DNA of 64,000 bases, taken from Micromonospora carbonacea. Lineage in GTDB: Bacteria; Actinomycetota; Actinomycetes; Mycobacteriales; Micromonosporaceae. This document shows, piece by piece, positions 30,015-38,777 of the stretch. How positions within the stretch are numbered: position 1 is the stretch's first letter; each line of letters begins with the position of its first letter. The stretch spans positions 1,834,001 through 1,898,000 of the forward strand of contig NZ_JACHMZ010000001.1 of assembly GCF_014205165.1 (NCBI RefSeq), written 5' to 3'. The translations under genes were made by a program, and so were the position numbers. The notes beneath the pieces were generated by a model. That model made no database searches. It was not told the DNA's origin and was given only the letters and a program-made list of their open reading frames with translations.

Positions 30015-31373
30015 GTGCGCCTGTCTGACCTGCGCGGACGTACCGTCGCCGTCTGGGGCACCGGCCGGGAGGGCCGGGCTGCGGTGATCGCGATCGCCGC
30101 GCACGGCCCGGCGGGCCTGGTCGCGGTCGACGACAGCGCCAACTTCCTGGCCCTGCCGTGGGAGGGGCCGCTGGCCGAGGCGGCCCCGCTGGTCACCGGC
30201 GAGGACGGCTTCGCCCGGCTGGCCGCGGCCGAGGTGGTGGTCCGCTCGCCCGGGGTGCCGAACACCCACCCGTGGCTGGTGGAGCTGCGCCGCCGGGGGG
30301 TCACCGTCACCCAGGGCAGCGCGCTGTGGATGGCCGACCACGCCCGGCGGACCGTCGGGGTGACCGGCAGCAAGGGCAAGTCGACCACGTCCAGCCTGAT
30401 CAGCCACCTGCTCACCGCGGTCGACCGGCCGAACGTCTTCGGCGGCAACATCGGGGTGCCGCTGCTCGACCTGCCCGACGCCGACCTGTACGTGCTGGAG
30501 CTGTCCAGCTACCAGTGCGCCGACCTGACCGACTCGCCGCGCGTCGCGGTGGTCACCGCGCTCTTCCCCGAGCACCTGGACGCGCACGGCGGCGAGCGGG
30601 AATATTACCGGGACAAGCTCAACCTGCTGGCGCACGGGCCGCAGACGATCGTGGTCAACGGGGCCGACCCGAGGCTCGCCGCCGAGCTGGGCGACCGGCC
30701 GGCCGTGCGCGCCGGCGCCCCGGACACCACGCACGTGGCCCCGGGCCCGGACGGCACGCCCTGGTTCCACCTCGGCGACCGGCCGCTGTTCGCGCGCGCG
30801 GTGCTGCCTTTGGTCGGCCGGCACAACGAGGGCAACCTCTGCGTCGCCCTCGCCGTGCTCGACGCGCTCGGCGTGGACGTGGCGGCCCGCGCCGACACCC
30901 TCGCGGTGGCGGTCGCCGGCTTCCAGGGCCTCGCCCACCGGCTCACCGAGATCGCCGACCCGTCCGGGCTCACCTTCGTCGACGACACCCTGGCCACCAG
31001 CCCGTACGCGGCGATGCACGCCATCGACGCGTACGAGGGGCGGCCGTTGACGGTGATCGTCGGCGGCACCGACCGGGGGCTGGACTACGCCCCGCTGCGC
31101 GAGCACCTGGCCGAGCGGGAGATCACCGTGCTCGGCATCCCCGACAGCGGGGAGCGGATCGTGGCCGCGCTGGCCGGGCTGCCGAAGGTGCGGGCCGAGG
31201 TGGTGGACGACCTGGTGGCCGCTGTGGGCCGGGCCCGGGAGGTGACCCCGGCCGGCGGGGTGGTGCTGCTCTCGCCGGCCGCGCCCAGCTACGGCCGGTT
31301 CCGCAACTTCGAGCACCGGTCCGAGGTCTTCGCCGAGGCGGTCCGCGACACCGCCACCCACCCCGTCCGCTAG
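30015..31373 (+). CDS. murD2: UDP-MurNAc-L-alanine--L-glutamate ligase (MurD2)
   Basis: The protein has 452 residues. The Mur-ligase ATP loop is TGSKGKSTTSSLISHLL (about residues 118-134). The middle domain has LELSSYQCADL and FPEHLDAHGG, and the C-terminal domain has VDDTLATSPYAA and GGTDRGLDY. The ligase is MurD-like. With murL directly divergent, it is assigned as the MurD2 type, which adds L-Glu instead of D-Glu; the specificity cannot be read from sequence here. The GTG at 30015 follows GGAGGAG (30001-30007) at ideal spacing. Its TAG overlaps the convergent DUF6114 stop in a shared CTAG. Confidence 0.85.
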   Translation: MRLSDLRGRTVAVWGTGREGRAAVIAIAAHGPAGLVAVDDSANFLALPWEGPLAEAAPLVTGEDGFARLAAAEVVVRSPGVPNTHPWLVELRRRGVTVTQGSALWMADHARRTVGVTGSKGKSTTSSLISHLLTAVDRPNVFGGNIGVPLLDLPDADLYVLELSSYQCADLTDSPRVAVVTALFPEHLDAHGGEREYYRDKLNLLAHGPQTIVVNGADPRLAAELGDRPAVRAGAPDTTHVAPGPDGTPWFHLGDRPLFARAVLPLVGRHNEGNLCVALAVLDALGVDVAARADTLAVAVAGFQGLAHRLTEIADPSGLTFVDDTLATSPYAAMHAIDAYEGRPLTVIVGGTDRGLDYAPLREHLAEREITVLGIPDSGERIVAALAGLPKVRAEVVDDLVAAVGRAREVTPAGGVVLLSPAAPSYGRFRNFEHRSEVFAEAVRDTATHPVR

Positions 31374-31822
31374 CCGCTGCGGGCGGGCTCGGCCGGGCGG
31401 CGGCCCGCCCCGGCCGGCGTCCAGGCGAACGCGAGGCAGCCGCCGACCAGCGCGAGCAGCATCCCGACGAAGAAGCCGCCCAGGTTGGACGTGAGCCAGG
31501 AGACCAGGGCGAGCACCAGGGAGACCAGCGCGTAGAAGAGCCGCTGCGGCGGGTGGGCCAGCAGCAGCACGCCGCACAGCAGCAGGATGACCGGCACCAG
31601 GTAGCCGGCCAGTCCCTGCGGCCCGACGTGCAGGATCACCGGCAGCGGCGCGCGCAGCGTCGCGAGGATCTCGACGCCGCCGAGGGCGACGAGCAGGCCG
31701 CCCCAGAAGGGACGGCTGCGCCGCCAGGCCCGCCACCGGCCGGCCCCGCCGGAGGCCGACCCCCCGGCGGCCCGGGGCGTCGCGTCACCGTCAGCCATGG
31801 GCGTCGCGTCACCCTCGGCCAT
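31370..31822 (-). CDS. DUF6114 membrane protein
   Basis: The protein has 150 residues. A charged, low-complexity N-terminus of about 35 residues is followed by four hydrophobic segments (FWGGLLVALGGVEILATL, YLVPVILLLCGVLLLA, FYALVSLVLALVSWL, FFVGMLLALVGGCLAFAW). This pattern and the partner upstream identify DUF6114, a family of unknown role usually next to DUF6230 in actinomycetes. The start lies 1 bp after the DUF6230 stop, so the genes are cotranslated. An N-terminal near-repeat (MAEGDATP, MADGDATP) leaves the exact start open. Confidence 0.78.
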   Translation of the reverse strand: MAEGDATPMADGDATPRAAGGSASGGAGRWRAWRRSRPFWGGLLVALGGVEILATLRAPLPVILHVGPQGLAGYLVPVILLLCGVLLLAHPPQRLFYALVSLVLALVSWLTSNLGGFFVGMLLALVGGCLAFAWTPAGAGRRPAEPARSG

Positions 31823-31823
31823 C

Positions 31824-32453
31824 TCAGCAGCCTTCGGAGGAGAAGCTCATCCGCAGGTTCGGCAGGGTGAACACCGCGGCCGTGGTGGCGTAGTTGTTCT
31901 GCCGCAGCCCCGTGATGGTCACCTTGTCGGCCTGCTGGCCGAAGACGCCCGGGTTGCCGCGCACCCCGGGGACCTTGTCCAGCGTGCTGGCGTCCTGGCC
32001 GATGTCGATCGACTGGAACGACGCGTTGCCGGAGATCTCGTCGGAGTCGACGACCATGGTGCGGGCGGTCACCGGCTTGCTGCCGGTGCCGGCGGTGAGC
32101 TTCATGTACATGCCGCCGAGGTTGATGCTCTGGCACAGATTGGTCAGCTCGGCCCTGTCGATCGCCGAGACGAGCACGACCACCTGGCCGCCGGTGTCGC
32201 CCTGGTTGGGGCTGTCCTCGATCATCTGGTCGAGCGTGGCGAACTGCTCGAACCCGGTCCCGTCGAGCTTGTCGGCGGTGACGACGAAGGGCATTCCGGA
32301 GATCGCGAACTGCGCGCCGAGCACCCCCTGCGCGGTGAGCAGCACCATTCCGGCGGCGCCTGCCCCGGCGACGGCCAGGCTGGCCGCGAACCGCCGCCAG
32401 CGCACGCCGCCGGAGGGCGGGACCGGCTCGGTGGATACGGTGTCGTCCGACAT
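31824..32453 (-). CDS. DUF6230 membrane-anchored exported protein
   Basis: The protein has 209 residues. A cytoplasmic tail of about 22 residues and one helix (about 25-47) are followed by an exported domain rich in beta-prone segments, with two Cys (in LCQSI and at the very end, SEGC) that could form a disulfide. The DUF6230/DUF6114 pair is common in Streptomyces and relatives. The function is not known, though some members carry misleading names such as cholesterol esterase. The ATG at 32451-32453 has AGGAG upstream, and a clear promoter lies at 32566-32594. Confidence 0.78.
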   Translation of the reverse strand: MSDDTVSTEPVPPSGGVRWRRFAASLAVAGAGAAGMVLLTAQGVLGAQFAISGMPFVVTADKLDGTGFEQFATLDQMIEDSPNQGDTGGQVVVLVSAIDRAELTNLCQSINLGGMYMKLTAGTGSKPVTARTMVVDSDEISGNASFQSIDIGQDASTLDKVPGVRGNPGVFGQQADKVTITGLRQNNYATTAAVFTLPNLRMSFSSEGC

Positions 32454-32565
32454 GACGGCTCCTCTTCGAGATCGATTCGTCCGCGCCGGTGCGGGGGCCG
32501 TGGCGCGGAGCGGGGCGATGATCTGAATTGGTTCGCGTACGGCGTGTCGAGTCCGTCGCAGGGCG

Positions 32566-32594
32566 AAGTTACCGCCGAGTAAAGGGCCGGTCAA
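32566..32594 (-). promoter_or_regulatory. Promoter of the DUF6230-DUF6114 operon
   Basis: On the minus strand TTGACC (32589-32594) and TAACTT (32566-32571) are 17 bp apart. The 5' untranslated region to the ATG at 32453 would be about 105 nt. Confidence 0.6.
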
Positions 32595-32643
32595 GATTGA
32601 TGCCCAATGGAGTCGGTCGATCTGCGAAAAATTGCCGATAGTG

Positions 32644-32662
32644 AGAAACCGCGACGGTTTCT
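32644..32662 (-). terminator. Hairpin downstream of the TetR gene
   Basis: AGAAACCG, a 3-nt loop CGA and CGGTTTCT form a perfect 8-bp stem 26 bp past the TetR stop. On that strand a T-run (ATTTTT) follows about 12 nt later. Confidence 0.55.
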
Positions 32663-32687
32663 GACCGCGCGGGGGTCGTCGGCGCGC

Positions 32688-33500
32688 TCAGTCGTCCCCC
32701 CGGGCGGGTCGCGCCGGGTCGACCGCGCAGGGGGCCGTGACGCCCGGGACGCCCGCGTCGGTCGCCCGCGCCGCCCGGCCGCCGGCCGTGGGGCCGAGGA
32801 ACGGGGCGGTCATCGCGTACGTCAGGACCGGCAGCAGCCGGGGCAGCTCGGCCGTGCGGCCCTGGCTCACCCGCAGCCGCAGGGTGCCGTAGATGCCGGC
32901 GACCACCGTGGTCACCAGCAGGTCGTCCTCCTCGGTCGACAGTGGGGACCGAGGTCGGGCGGGCTGGAAGAACCGGTGGAACCGCGACAGCAGCAGGTCC
33001 CGCTCGGCGCGGGCCGCCGGGCCGGCGGCGTCGATCTCCACGAGCGCCATCCGGGCGAACGCGGGCACGCTCGCCAGCACCTCCAGCAGCGTCCGCAGGG
33101 TGGCCCGGGCGGCGGCGGTCCAGTCCGGCCCCGCCCCGGCGTACGCGTCGTCCATCAGGCGCAGCAGGACGGCCGTGCCGTGCCGGTAGGTGGCCAGGAA
33201 GGCGTCCTCCTTGCCGGCGAAGAGGGCGTAGAAGGCGGGCCGGGTCACGCCGGCCGCGCCGCAGATGTCGGTGACCCGGGCGTTGTCGTAGCCCTTGGCC
33301 GCCACCTCGTGCACGAGCCCGTCGAAGAGCCGGTCGCGCTGGGTCGCCGCGACCTCCTCGGCCGACTGGCGGCGCGGGCCGCGCTTGATCGCCCGCTCGG
33401 GGTCGCGCCCGGGCCGGGCCCCCGGCAGGGGCGGGGCGGCGGGCTCGGCCAACGGGGGTGCGGACCCGGTTGCCGGGTGGGGCGCCGGCGACATTGACAT
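32688..33500 (-). CDS. TetR-family transcriptional regulator
   Basis: The protein has 270 residues. After a disordered N-terminus of about 40 residues, the TetR helix-turn-helix reads VTDICGAAGVTRPAFYALF (about residues 76-94) with GKEDAFLATY after it. The C-terminal ligand domain is about 150 residues. Start choice: ATG at 33498-33500 or ATG two codons downstream (33492-33494), the latter better spaced from AGGGAGG. It is divergent from a promoter that reads into the small ORF at 33633. A TCAA/TTGA inverted repeat at 33514-33524 overlaps that promoter's -35 box and could be its operator. Confidence 0.85.
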   Translation of the reverse strand: MSMSPAPHPATGSAPPLAEPAAPPLPGARPGRDPERAIKRGPRRQSAEEVAATQRDRLFDGLVHEVAAKGYDNARVTDICGAAGVTRPAFYALFAGKEDAFLATYRHGTAVLLRLMDDAYAGAGPDWTAAARATLRTLLEVLASVPAFARMALVEIDAAGPAARAERDLLLSRFHRFFQPARPRSPLSTEEDDLLVTTVVAGIYGTLRLRVSQGRTAELPRLLPVLTYAMTAPFLGPTAGGRAARATDAGVPGVTAPCAVDPARPARGDD

Positions 33501-33513
33501 CGACCTCCCTGAA

Positions 33514-33550
33514 TCAACGATTGACTTTGCGACCCTCCGGGGTTTATAAC
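33514..33550 (+). promoter_or_regulatory. Strong promoter with possible TetR operator
   Basis: TTGACT (33521-33526) and TATAAC (33545-33550) are 18 bp apart, the best -35/-10 pair seen in this part. TCAA-CGA-TTGA (33514-33524) overlaps the -35 box, a natural spot for repression by the divergent TetR protein (inference). Confidence 0.55.
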
Positions 33551-33632
33551 TTCACCACGTTGGGTTCCGGTCGGGTCACTGATGGTCATCTTCGCCGGAT
33601 GGCCGCACCGAGCAGCGCCGAAGGAGGGCTCG

Positions 33633-33731
33633 ATGGTCGCCATTATCGCCGACCGCGCGGGCGCCCCCAAGGCCGGAAGGGTGCGGGTGACGCGGCTGCG
33701 CCGCAGTGCCCCACCCGGCGCCGGCCGCTGA
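33633..33731 (+). CDS. Possible 32-residue basic small protein or leader peptide
   Basis: ATG at 33633 follows AAGGAGGG (33621-33628), one of the strongest ribosome sites in the window, and lies about 76 nt below the expected start of the TTGACT/TATAAC promoter. The product begins MVAIIADRAGAPKAG and has an Arg-rich end (about seven Arg in 32 residues). No family is recognised. Support is only from signals, not from homology. Confidence 0.4.
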   Translation: MVAIIADRAGAPKAGRVRVTRLRRSAPPGAGR

Positions 33732-34646
<915 letters not shown>

Positions 34647-34715
34647 CCCCGCGCAGGCCCGGCCGGCGGCCGATCTCCCCGTCGGACGCCGGCCGGGCCC
34701 TCGGTCGCCGGCCGC

Positions 34716-35753
34716 TCAGCGGGCCGCTCGACCGGTCGTGACGGCGGCGTGCAGGGCGCGCATCGACCGGACCGCCGAGCGGATCTCCTGGAGGTAGCGC
34801 CCCGGCGTCAGGGCCGGCTCGGGCAGCCGCACCAGGTCGGGCAGGGCCGGGTCGACGCCGACGGTCTCGATCCCGCACCCGTACGGCACGGCGAGCGTGC
34901 GTAACGCGTCGCAGTGCTGGAACGGCACGTAGATCGGCGCGGTGACCATCAGCACCGGATCGCCCGGCGCGAGCCGGACGTGCCCGGCCCAGAACCGCTG
35001 CGTGTCGGCGGTGTGCGCGCGCCGCCGCCCGGGCTCGCCGGACGGGGCGGCGAGCACCCGCACCGGGGGCGACCCCGCCGGCCGCCAGGTGCGCGAGGAC
35101 CAGGAGCGGTGCGGGTGGCCGGCGTCCACGCCGTCCGCCTCGGCCGGCCCGGCCATCCCGAAGGCGAGCCGGACCGCCGCGTCGAGGGCGTCCACCTCGG
35201 TGTCGCCGGCCGCGACGCCCGCGTCGGCCAGCGTCTGCCGCTCGGCCGCCGACAGCGGGCGGAAACTGCCCAGCACGGCCACCTCGCCGGCCACCGCCGT
35301 GCCCGAGCGCACCAGGTGCGCGGCGTACGCCACCCGGCGCAGGCAGGCGTGCGCGAGCCCGCCGAGGACGACCAGGTGCGCGTACGCCCGGCGGGCCGGC
35401 GGGACCGGGCGGACCAGGCCCAGCGCGGACGCCGCGGCGAGCACCTGCCCCGCCGTGCGGGGATCGAACGCGGGCTCGGCGGCCTCGGGGCGTTCCCGGC
35501 CGCCCCGGAAGTCCCAGTGCCGGGCGGAGAAGTCGTCCAGCCAGGCCAGCGCCGCCGCCAGATCGCCGGAGAGGGGGTCGCCGGAGAGCGGGTCGCCGCA
35601 GGACGGGCCGCCCGGGGGCCCGTCGCCGCCGAACCGCGCGACGAGGCCGCGCAGCGGCGGCGAGGTCACCCAGGCGCGCAGCCCGGCGACGATCCGGGCC
35701 GGGGGAGCACCCGCCGCCCCGTCGGGCAGCGGCACGTCCCGCATGATCCGCAC
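34716..35753 (-). CDS. Uncharacterised protein, faint DUF218/YdcF-like C-terminal pattern
   Basis: The protein has 345 residues and no signal peptide or clear membrane helix. In the C-terminal half AHTADTQRFW is followed by PVLMVTAPIYVPFQHCDALR. This loosely recalls the TxxNA...VTsxxHxxRA layout of DUF218 (YdcF) proteins, but the match is weak, so function is left open. SGDPLSGDPLSGD near residue 55 is a short internal repeat. The start is taken as GTG at 35751-35753 because TACGAT lies 7 nt upstream; an ATG three codons later is an alternative. A 9-bp inverted repeat surrounds this promoter. Confidence 0.6.
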   Translation of the reverse strand: MRIMRDVPLPDGAAGAPPARIVAGLRAWVTSPPLRGLVARFGGDGPPGGPSCGDPLSGDPLSGDLAAALAWLDDFSARHWDFRGGRERPEAAEPAFDPRTAGQVLAAASALGLVRPVPPARRAYAHLVVLGGLAHACLRRVAYAAHLVRSGTAVAGEVAVLGSFRPLSAAERQTLADAGVAAGDTEVDALDAAVRLAFGMAGPAEADGVDAGHPHRSWSSRTWRPAGSPPVRVLAAPSGEPGRRRAHTADTQRFWAGHVRLAPGDPVLMVTAPIYVPFQHCDALRTLAVPYGCGIETVGVDPALPDLVRLPEPALTPGRYLQEIRSAVRSMRALHAAVTTGRAAR

Positions 35754-35777
35754 GCTGCGGATCGTACCGTGCGGATC
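35745..35777 (-). promoter_or_regulatory. Leaderless promoter inside an inverted repeat
   Basis: GATCCGCAC (35745-35753) and GTGCGGATC (35769-35777) are perfect 9-bp inverted arms. The 15-bp space between them holds ATCGTA, the TACGAT -10 box on the minus strand (35761-35766), plus a third GATCCGCA copy. The start codon is in the first arm. It is a likely repressor site or a 5'-end hairpin. Confidence 0.5.
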
Positions 35778-35964
35778 GCGTCGCCTCCGGAGCCCGGCAC
35801 GACGGGAAACGCGCGTCGGCCGCGCCCGACGCCCCGGAAACCGCAGCCGATCGGTTGACGTGCTGTCAGCCGAAGGCCGCCGGTCCGCTACACAGTGGCA
35901 GTTGTCCCCGCCGCCGGTGGGTGGGAGCGTGCGGTGACCGCCAACGCGCTGGAGGGTGCGACGA

Positions 35965-37269
35965 ATGACCGACGACCTGCTGGCCCGGCATCGGGCCGTG
36001 CTGCCGTCCTGGATGCCGCTCTACTACGCCGAGCCGATCGAGCTGGTCTCCGGCTCCGGTCGCCGGGTCACCGACGCGCAGGGCCGCACCTACCTGGACT
36101 TCTTCGGCGGCGTGCTGACCAACATGATCGGCTACGACATCCCCGAGATCCGCGAGGCGGTGCAGCGGCAGCTCGCCACGGGCCTCGTGCACACCTCGAC
36201 GCTCTACCTGATCCGCCAGCAGGTCGAGCTGGCCGAGAAGATCGTCCGGCACTCCGGCATCCCCGACGCCCGGGTCTTCTTCACCAACTCCGGCACCGAG
36301 GCCAACGAGGCCGCCCTGCTGGCCGCCACCAACCACCGCCGTTCCCACCAGATCCTCGCCGTGCGCAACAGCTACCACGGGCGCACCTACGCGACGATGG
36401 GCGTCACCGGCAACCGGGGCTGGTCGGCCAGCGCCCTCAACCCGCTCCAGGTGGCCTGGCTGCACTCGGGCGAGCGGCTGCGCGGCCTGCTGTCCCGCCT
36501 CGACCCCGCCGACCGCCTCGACGCGGCGGTCGAGGACCTGCGCGAGGTCCTCGCCACCCAGACCGCCGGCGACGTTGCCTGCCTGATCGCCGAGCCGGTC
36601 CAGGGCGTCGGCGGCTTCGTGCACGGCCCCGACGGGCTCCTCGCCGCCTGGCAGAAGGTCCTCGACGAGCACGGCATCCTGCTGATCTCCGACGAGGTGC
36701 AGACCGGCTGGGGGCGCACCGGCGAGCACTTCTGGGGCTACCAGGCGCACGGCGTCACCCCGGACCTGCTCACCTTCGCCAAGGGCATCGGCAACGGCTT
36801 CGCCCTCGCCGGGGTCGTCGGCCGGGCCGAGGTCATGGAGTCGGTGCCGGCGATCAGCTTCTCCACCTTCGGCGGCAACCCGCTCGCCACGGCCGCCGGC
36901 AACGCCGTCCTGGACTACCTGCTCGACCACGACCTCCAGGCCAACGCCGCCCGCGTCGGCGCGATCCTCGTCGACGGGCTGCGGGCCGCCGTGGCCGACC
37001 TCGACTGCGTCGCCGAGGTACGCGGCAAGGGGCTGATGCTCGGCGTCGAGTTCGTCCACCCGGGCACCGTCGAGCCCGACCCGGCCCTGACCACCCGCGT
37101 CTTCGAGGCGTGCCGGGCCGGCGGGCTGCTCGTCGGCAAGGGCGGCCTCTACGGCAACGTGCTGCGGATGGGCCCGCCGCTGACCCTCACCGAGGACGAG
37201 GCCCGCGAGGGGCTGGCCATCCTGGTCGACGCCGTCCGCTCCTGCGCCGACGATGGGGTGGCGGCGTGA
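35965..37269 (+). CDS. Class III aminotransferase (PLP, beta-alanine/omega-amino acid type)
   Basis: The protein has 434 residues. FFTNSGTEANEAALLAA, ISDEVQTGWGRTG and the PLP lysine Lys273 in TFAKGIGNG are class III signatures. It is related to 4-aminobutyrate, beta-alanine:pyruvate and alanine:glyoxylate transaminases. The coupled gene makes acyl-CoA from malonate or methylmalonate semialdehyde, so the likely substrates are beta-alanine or 3-aminoisobutyrate from pyrimidine or valine breakdown (inference). The ATG at 35965 is preferred over a GTG at 35956 because GGAGGG (35951-35956) is 8 nt away. Its stop overlaps the next start. Confidence 0.87.
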   Translation: MTDDLLARHRAVLPSWMPLYYAEPIELVSGSGRRVTDAQGRTYLDFFGGVLTNMIGYDIPEIREAVQRQLATGLVHTSTLYLIRQQVELAEKIVRHSGIPDARVFFTNSGTEANEAALLAATNHRRSHQILAVRNSYHGRTYATMGVTGNRGWSASALNPLQVAWLHSGERLRGLLSRLDPADRLDAAVEDLREVLATQTAGDVACLIAEPVQGVGGFVHGPDGLLAAWQKVLDEHGILLISDEVQTGWGRTGEHFWGYQAHGVTPDLLTFAKGIGNGFALAGVVGRAEVMESVPAISFSTFGGNPLATAAGNAVLDYLLDHDLQANAARVGAILVDGLRAAVADLDCVAEVRGKGLMLGVEFVHPGTVEPDPALTTRVFEACRAGGLLVGKGGLYGNVLRMGPPLTLTEDEAREGLAILVDAVRSCADDGVAA

Positions 37270-38777
37270 CGTCCGGGGCGGGGGGCGGAGACCTCATCGG
37301 GCACTTCGTCGCCGGCTTGCGGGTCGACGGCACGTCCGGCCGGCGCGGGGACGTGTTCGACCCGGCCACGGGGCGACGTACCGGGCAGGTGGCGCTGGCC
37401 TCCGCCGCGGACGTGGCGGACGCGGTCGCCGCCGCCGGCCGCGCCGCGCGGGCCTGGCGCGACGCCTCCCTGGCGAAGCGCACGGCCGTGCTGTTCGCGT
37501 TCCGCGAGCTGGTCAACGCCCGCCGCGACCGGCTCGCCGAGGTGATCACCGCCGAGCACGGCAAGGTGCCCGCCGACGCCGCCGGGGAGGTGCAGCGCGG
37601 CCTGGAGGTCATCGAGTACGCCTGCGGCATCCCCTCGGCCCTGCGCGGCGGGTTCAGCGAGAACGTGTCCACCGAGGTCGACTCGTACAGCCTGCGCCAG
37701 CCGCTCGGGGTGGTGGCGGTGATCTCCCCGTTCAACTTCCCGGTGATGGTGCCGCTGTGGTTCGTCCCGGTCGCGGTGGCCTGCGGCAACGCGGTGGTGC
37801 TCAAGCCCAGCGAGAAGGACCCGAGCGCGGCGCTGCTGTTGGCCGAGTGGTTCGCCGAGGCCGGCCTGCCCGACGGGGTGCTCAACGTGGTCAACGGCGA
37901 CGCCGAGGCGGTCGACGCGCTGCTCGACCACCCGGGGGTGCAGGCGGTGTCGTTCGTCGGCTCCACCCCCGTCGCCCGGCACGTGCACCAGCGCGGCACC
38001 GCCGCCGGCAAGCGGGTGCAGGCCCTCGGTGGGGCGAAGAACCACATGGTGGTGCTCCCCGACGCCGATCTGGACCTGGCCGCCGACGCGGCGGTCAACG
38101 CCGGCTTCGGCTCGGCGGGGGAGCGGTGCATGGCGATCTCCGCGCTGGTCGCGGTGGAGCCGGTCGCCGACGCCCTGGTCGCCCGGATCGCCGAGCGGAT
38201 GGGCCGGCTGCGCACCGGCGACGGCCGGCGGGGCTGCGACATGGGTCCCCTGGTCACCGCCGCGCACGCCGCCCGGGTCCGCGCGTACGTCGACGCCGGG
38301 GTGGCCGCCGGGGCGGTGCCCGTGGTCGACGGGCGCGACGTCGTCCCGGACGGGGACCCGGACGGCTTCTGGCTGGGCCCGACCCTGTTCGACCGGGTCA
38401 CCCCGGACATGTCGATCTACACCGACGAGATCTTCGGGCCGGTGCTCGGCGTGCTGCGGGTCGGCTCGTACGACGAGGCGGTGGACCTCGTGAACGCCAA
38501 CCCGTACGGCAACGGCACGGCGATCTTCACCAACGACGGCGGGGCGGCCCGGCGCTACCAGCACGAGGTGGAGGCCGGCATGGTCGGCATCAACGTGCCG
38601 ATCCCGGTGCCGATGGCGTACTACTCGTTCGGCGGCTGGAAGGCGTCCCTCTTCGGCGACCTGCACGCCCACGGCGCCGACGGGGTGGCGTTCTTCACCC
38701 GGGGCAAGGTGGTGACCAGCCGGTGGCTGGACCCGCGCCACGGCGGGGTCAACCTCGGCTTCCCCACCCAGACCTGA
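37266..38777 (+). CDS. mmsA: CoA-acylating methylmalonate-semialdehyde dehydrogenase
   Basis: The protein has 503 residues. The aldehyde dehydrogenase fold shows VISPFNFPVMVPLW, the catalytic Cys288 in GERCMAIS, and FVGSTPVARHV for NAD binding. SPFNFP and GERCMA are typical of MmsA/IolA, which make propionyl-CoA or acetyl-CoA from methylmalonate or malonate semialdehyde with NAD and CoA. It overlaps the aminotransferase stop (GTGA at 37266-37269), so the two enzymes act in sequence. Its 3' end overlaps the convergent acyltransferase by 29 bp, leaving no room for a separate terminator. Confidence 0.9.
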   Translation: MTSGAGGGDLIGHFVAGLRVDGTSGRRGDVFDPATGRRTGQVALASAADVADAVAAAGRAARAWRDASLAKRTAVLFAFRELVNARRDRLAEVITAEHGKVPADAAGEVQRGLEVIEYACGIPSALRGGFSENVSTEVDSYSLRQPLGVVAVISPFNFPVMVPLWFVPVAVACGNAVVLKPSEKDPSAALLLAEWFAEAGLPDGVLNVVNGDAEAVDALLDHPGVQAVSFVGSTPVARHVHQRGTAAGKRVQALGGAKNHMVVLPDADLDLAADAAVNAGFGSAGERCMAISALVAVEPVADALVARIAERMGRLRTGDGRRGCDMGPLVTAAHAARVRAYVDAGVAAGAVPVVDGRDVVPDGDPDGFWLGPTLFDRVTPDMSIYTDEIFGPVLGVLRVGSYDEAVDLVNANPYGNGTAIFTNDGGAARRYQHEVEAGMVGINVPIPVPMAYYSFGGWKASLFGDLHAHGADGVAFFTRGKVVTSRWLDPRHGGVNLGFPTQT

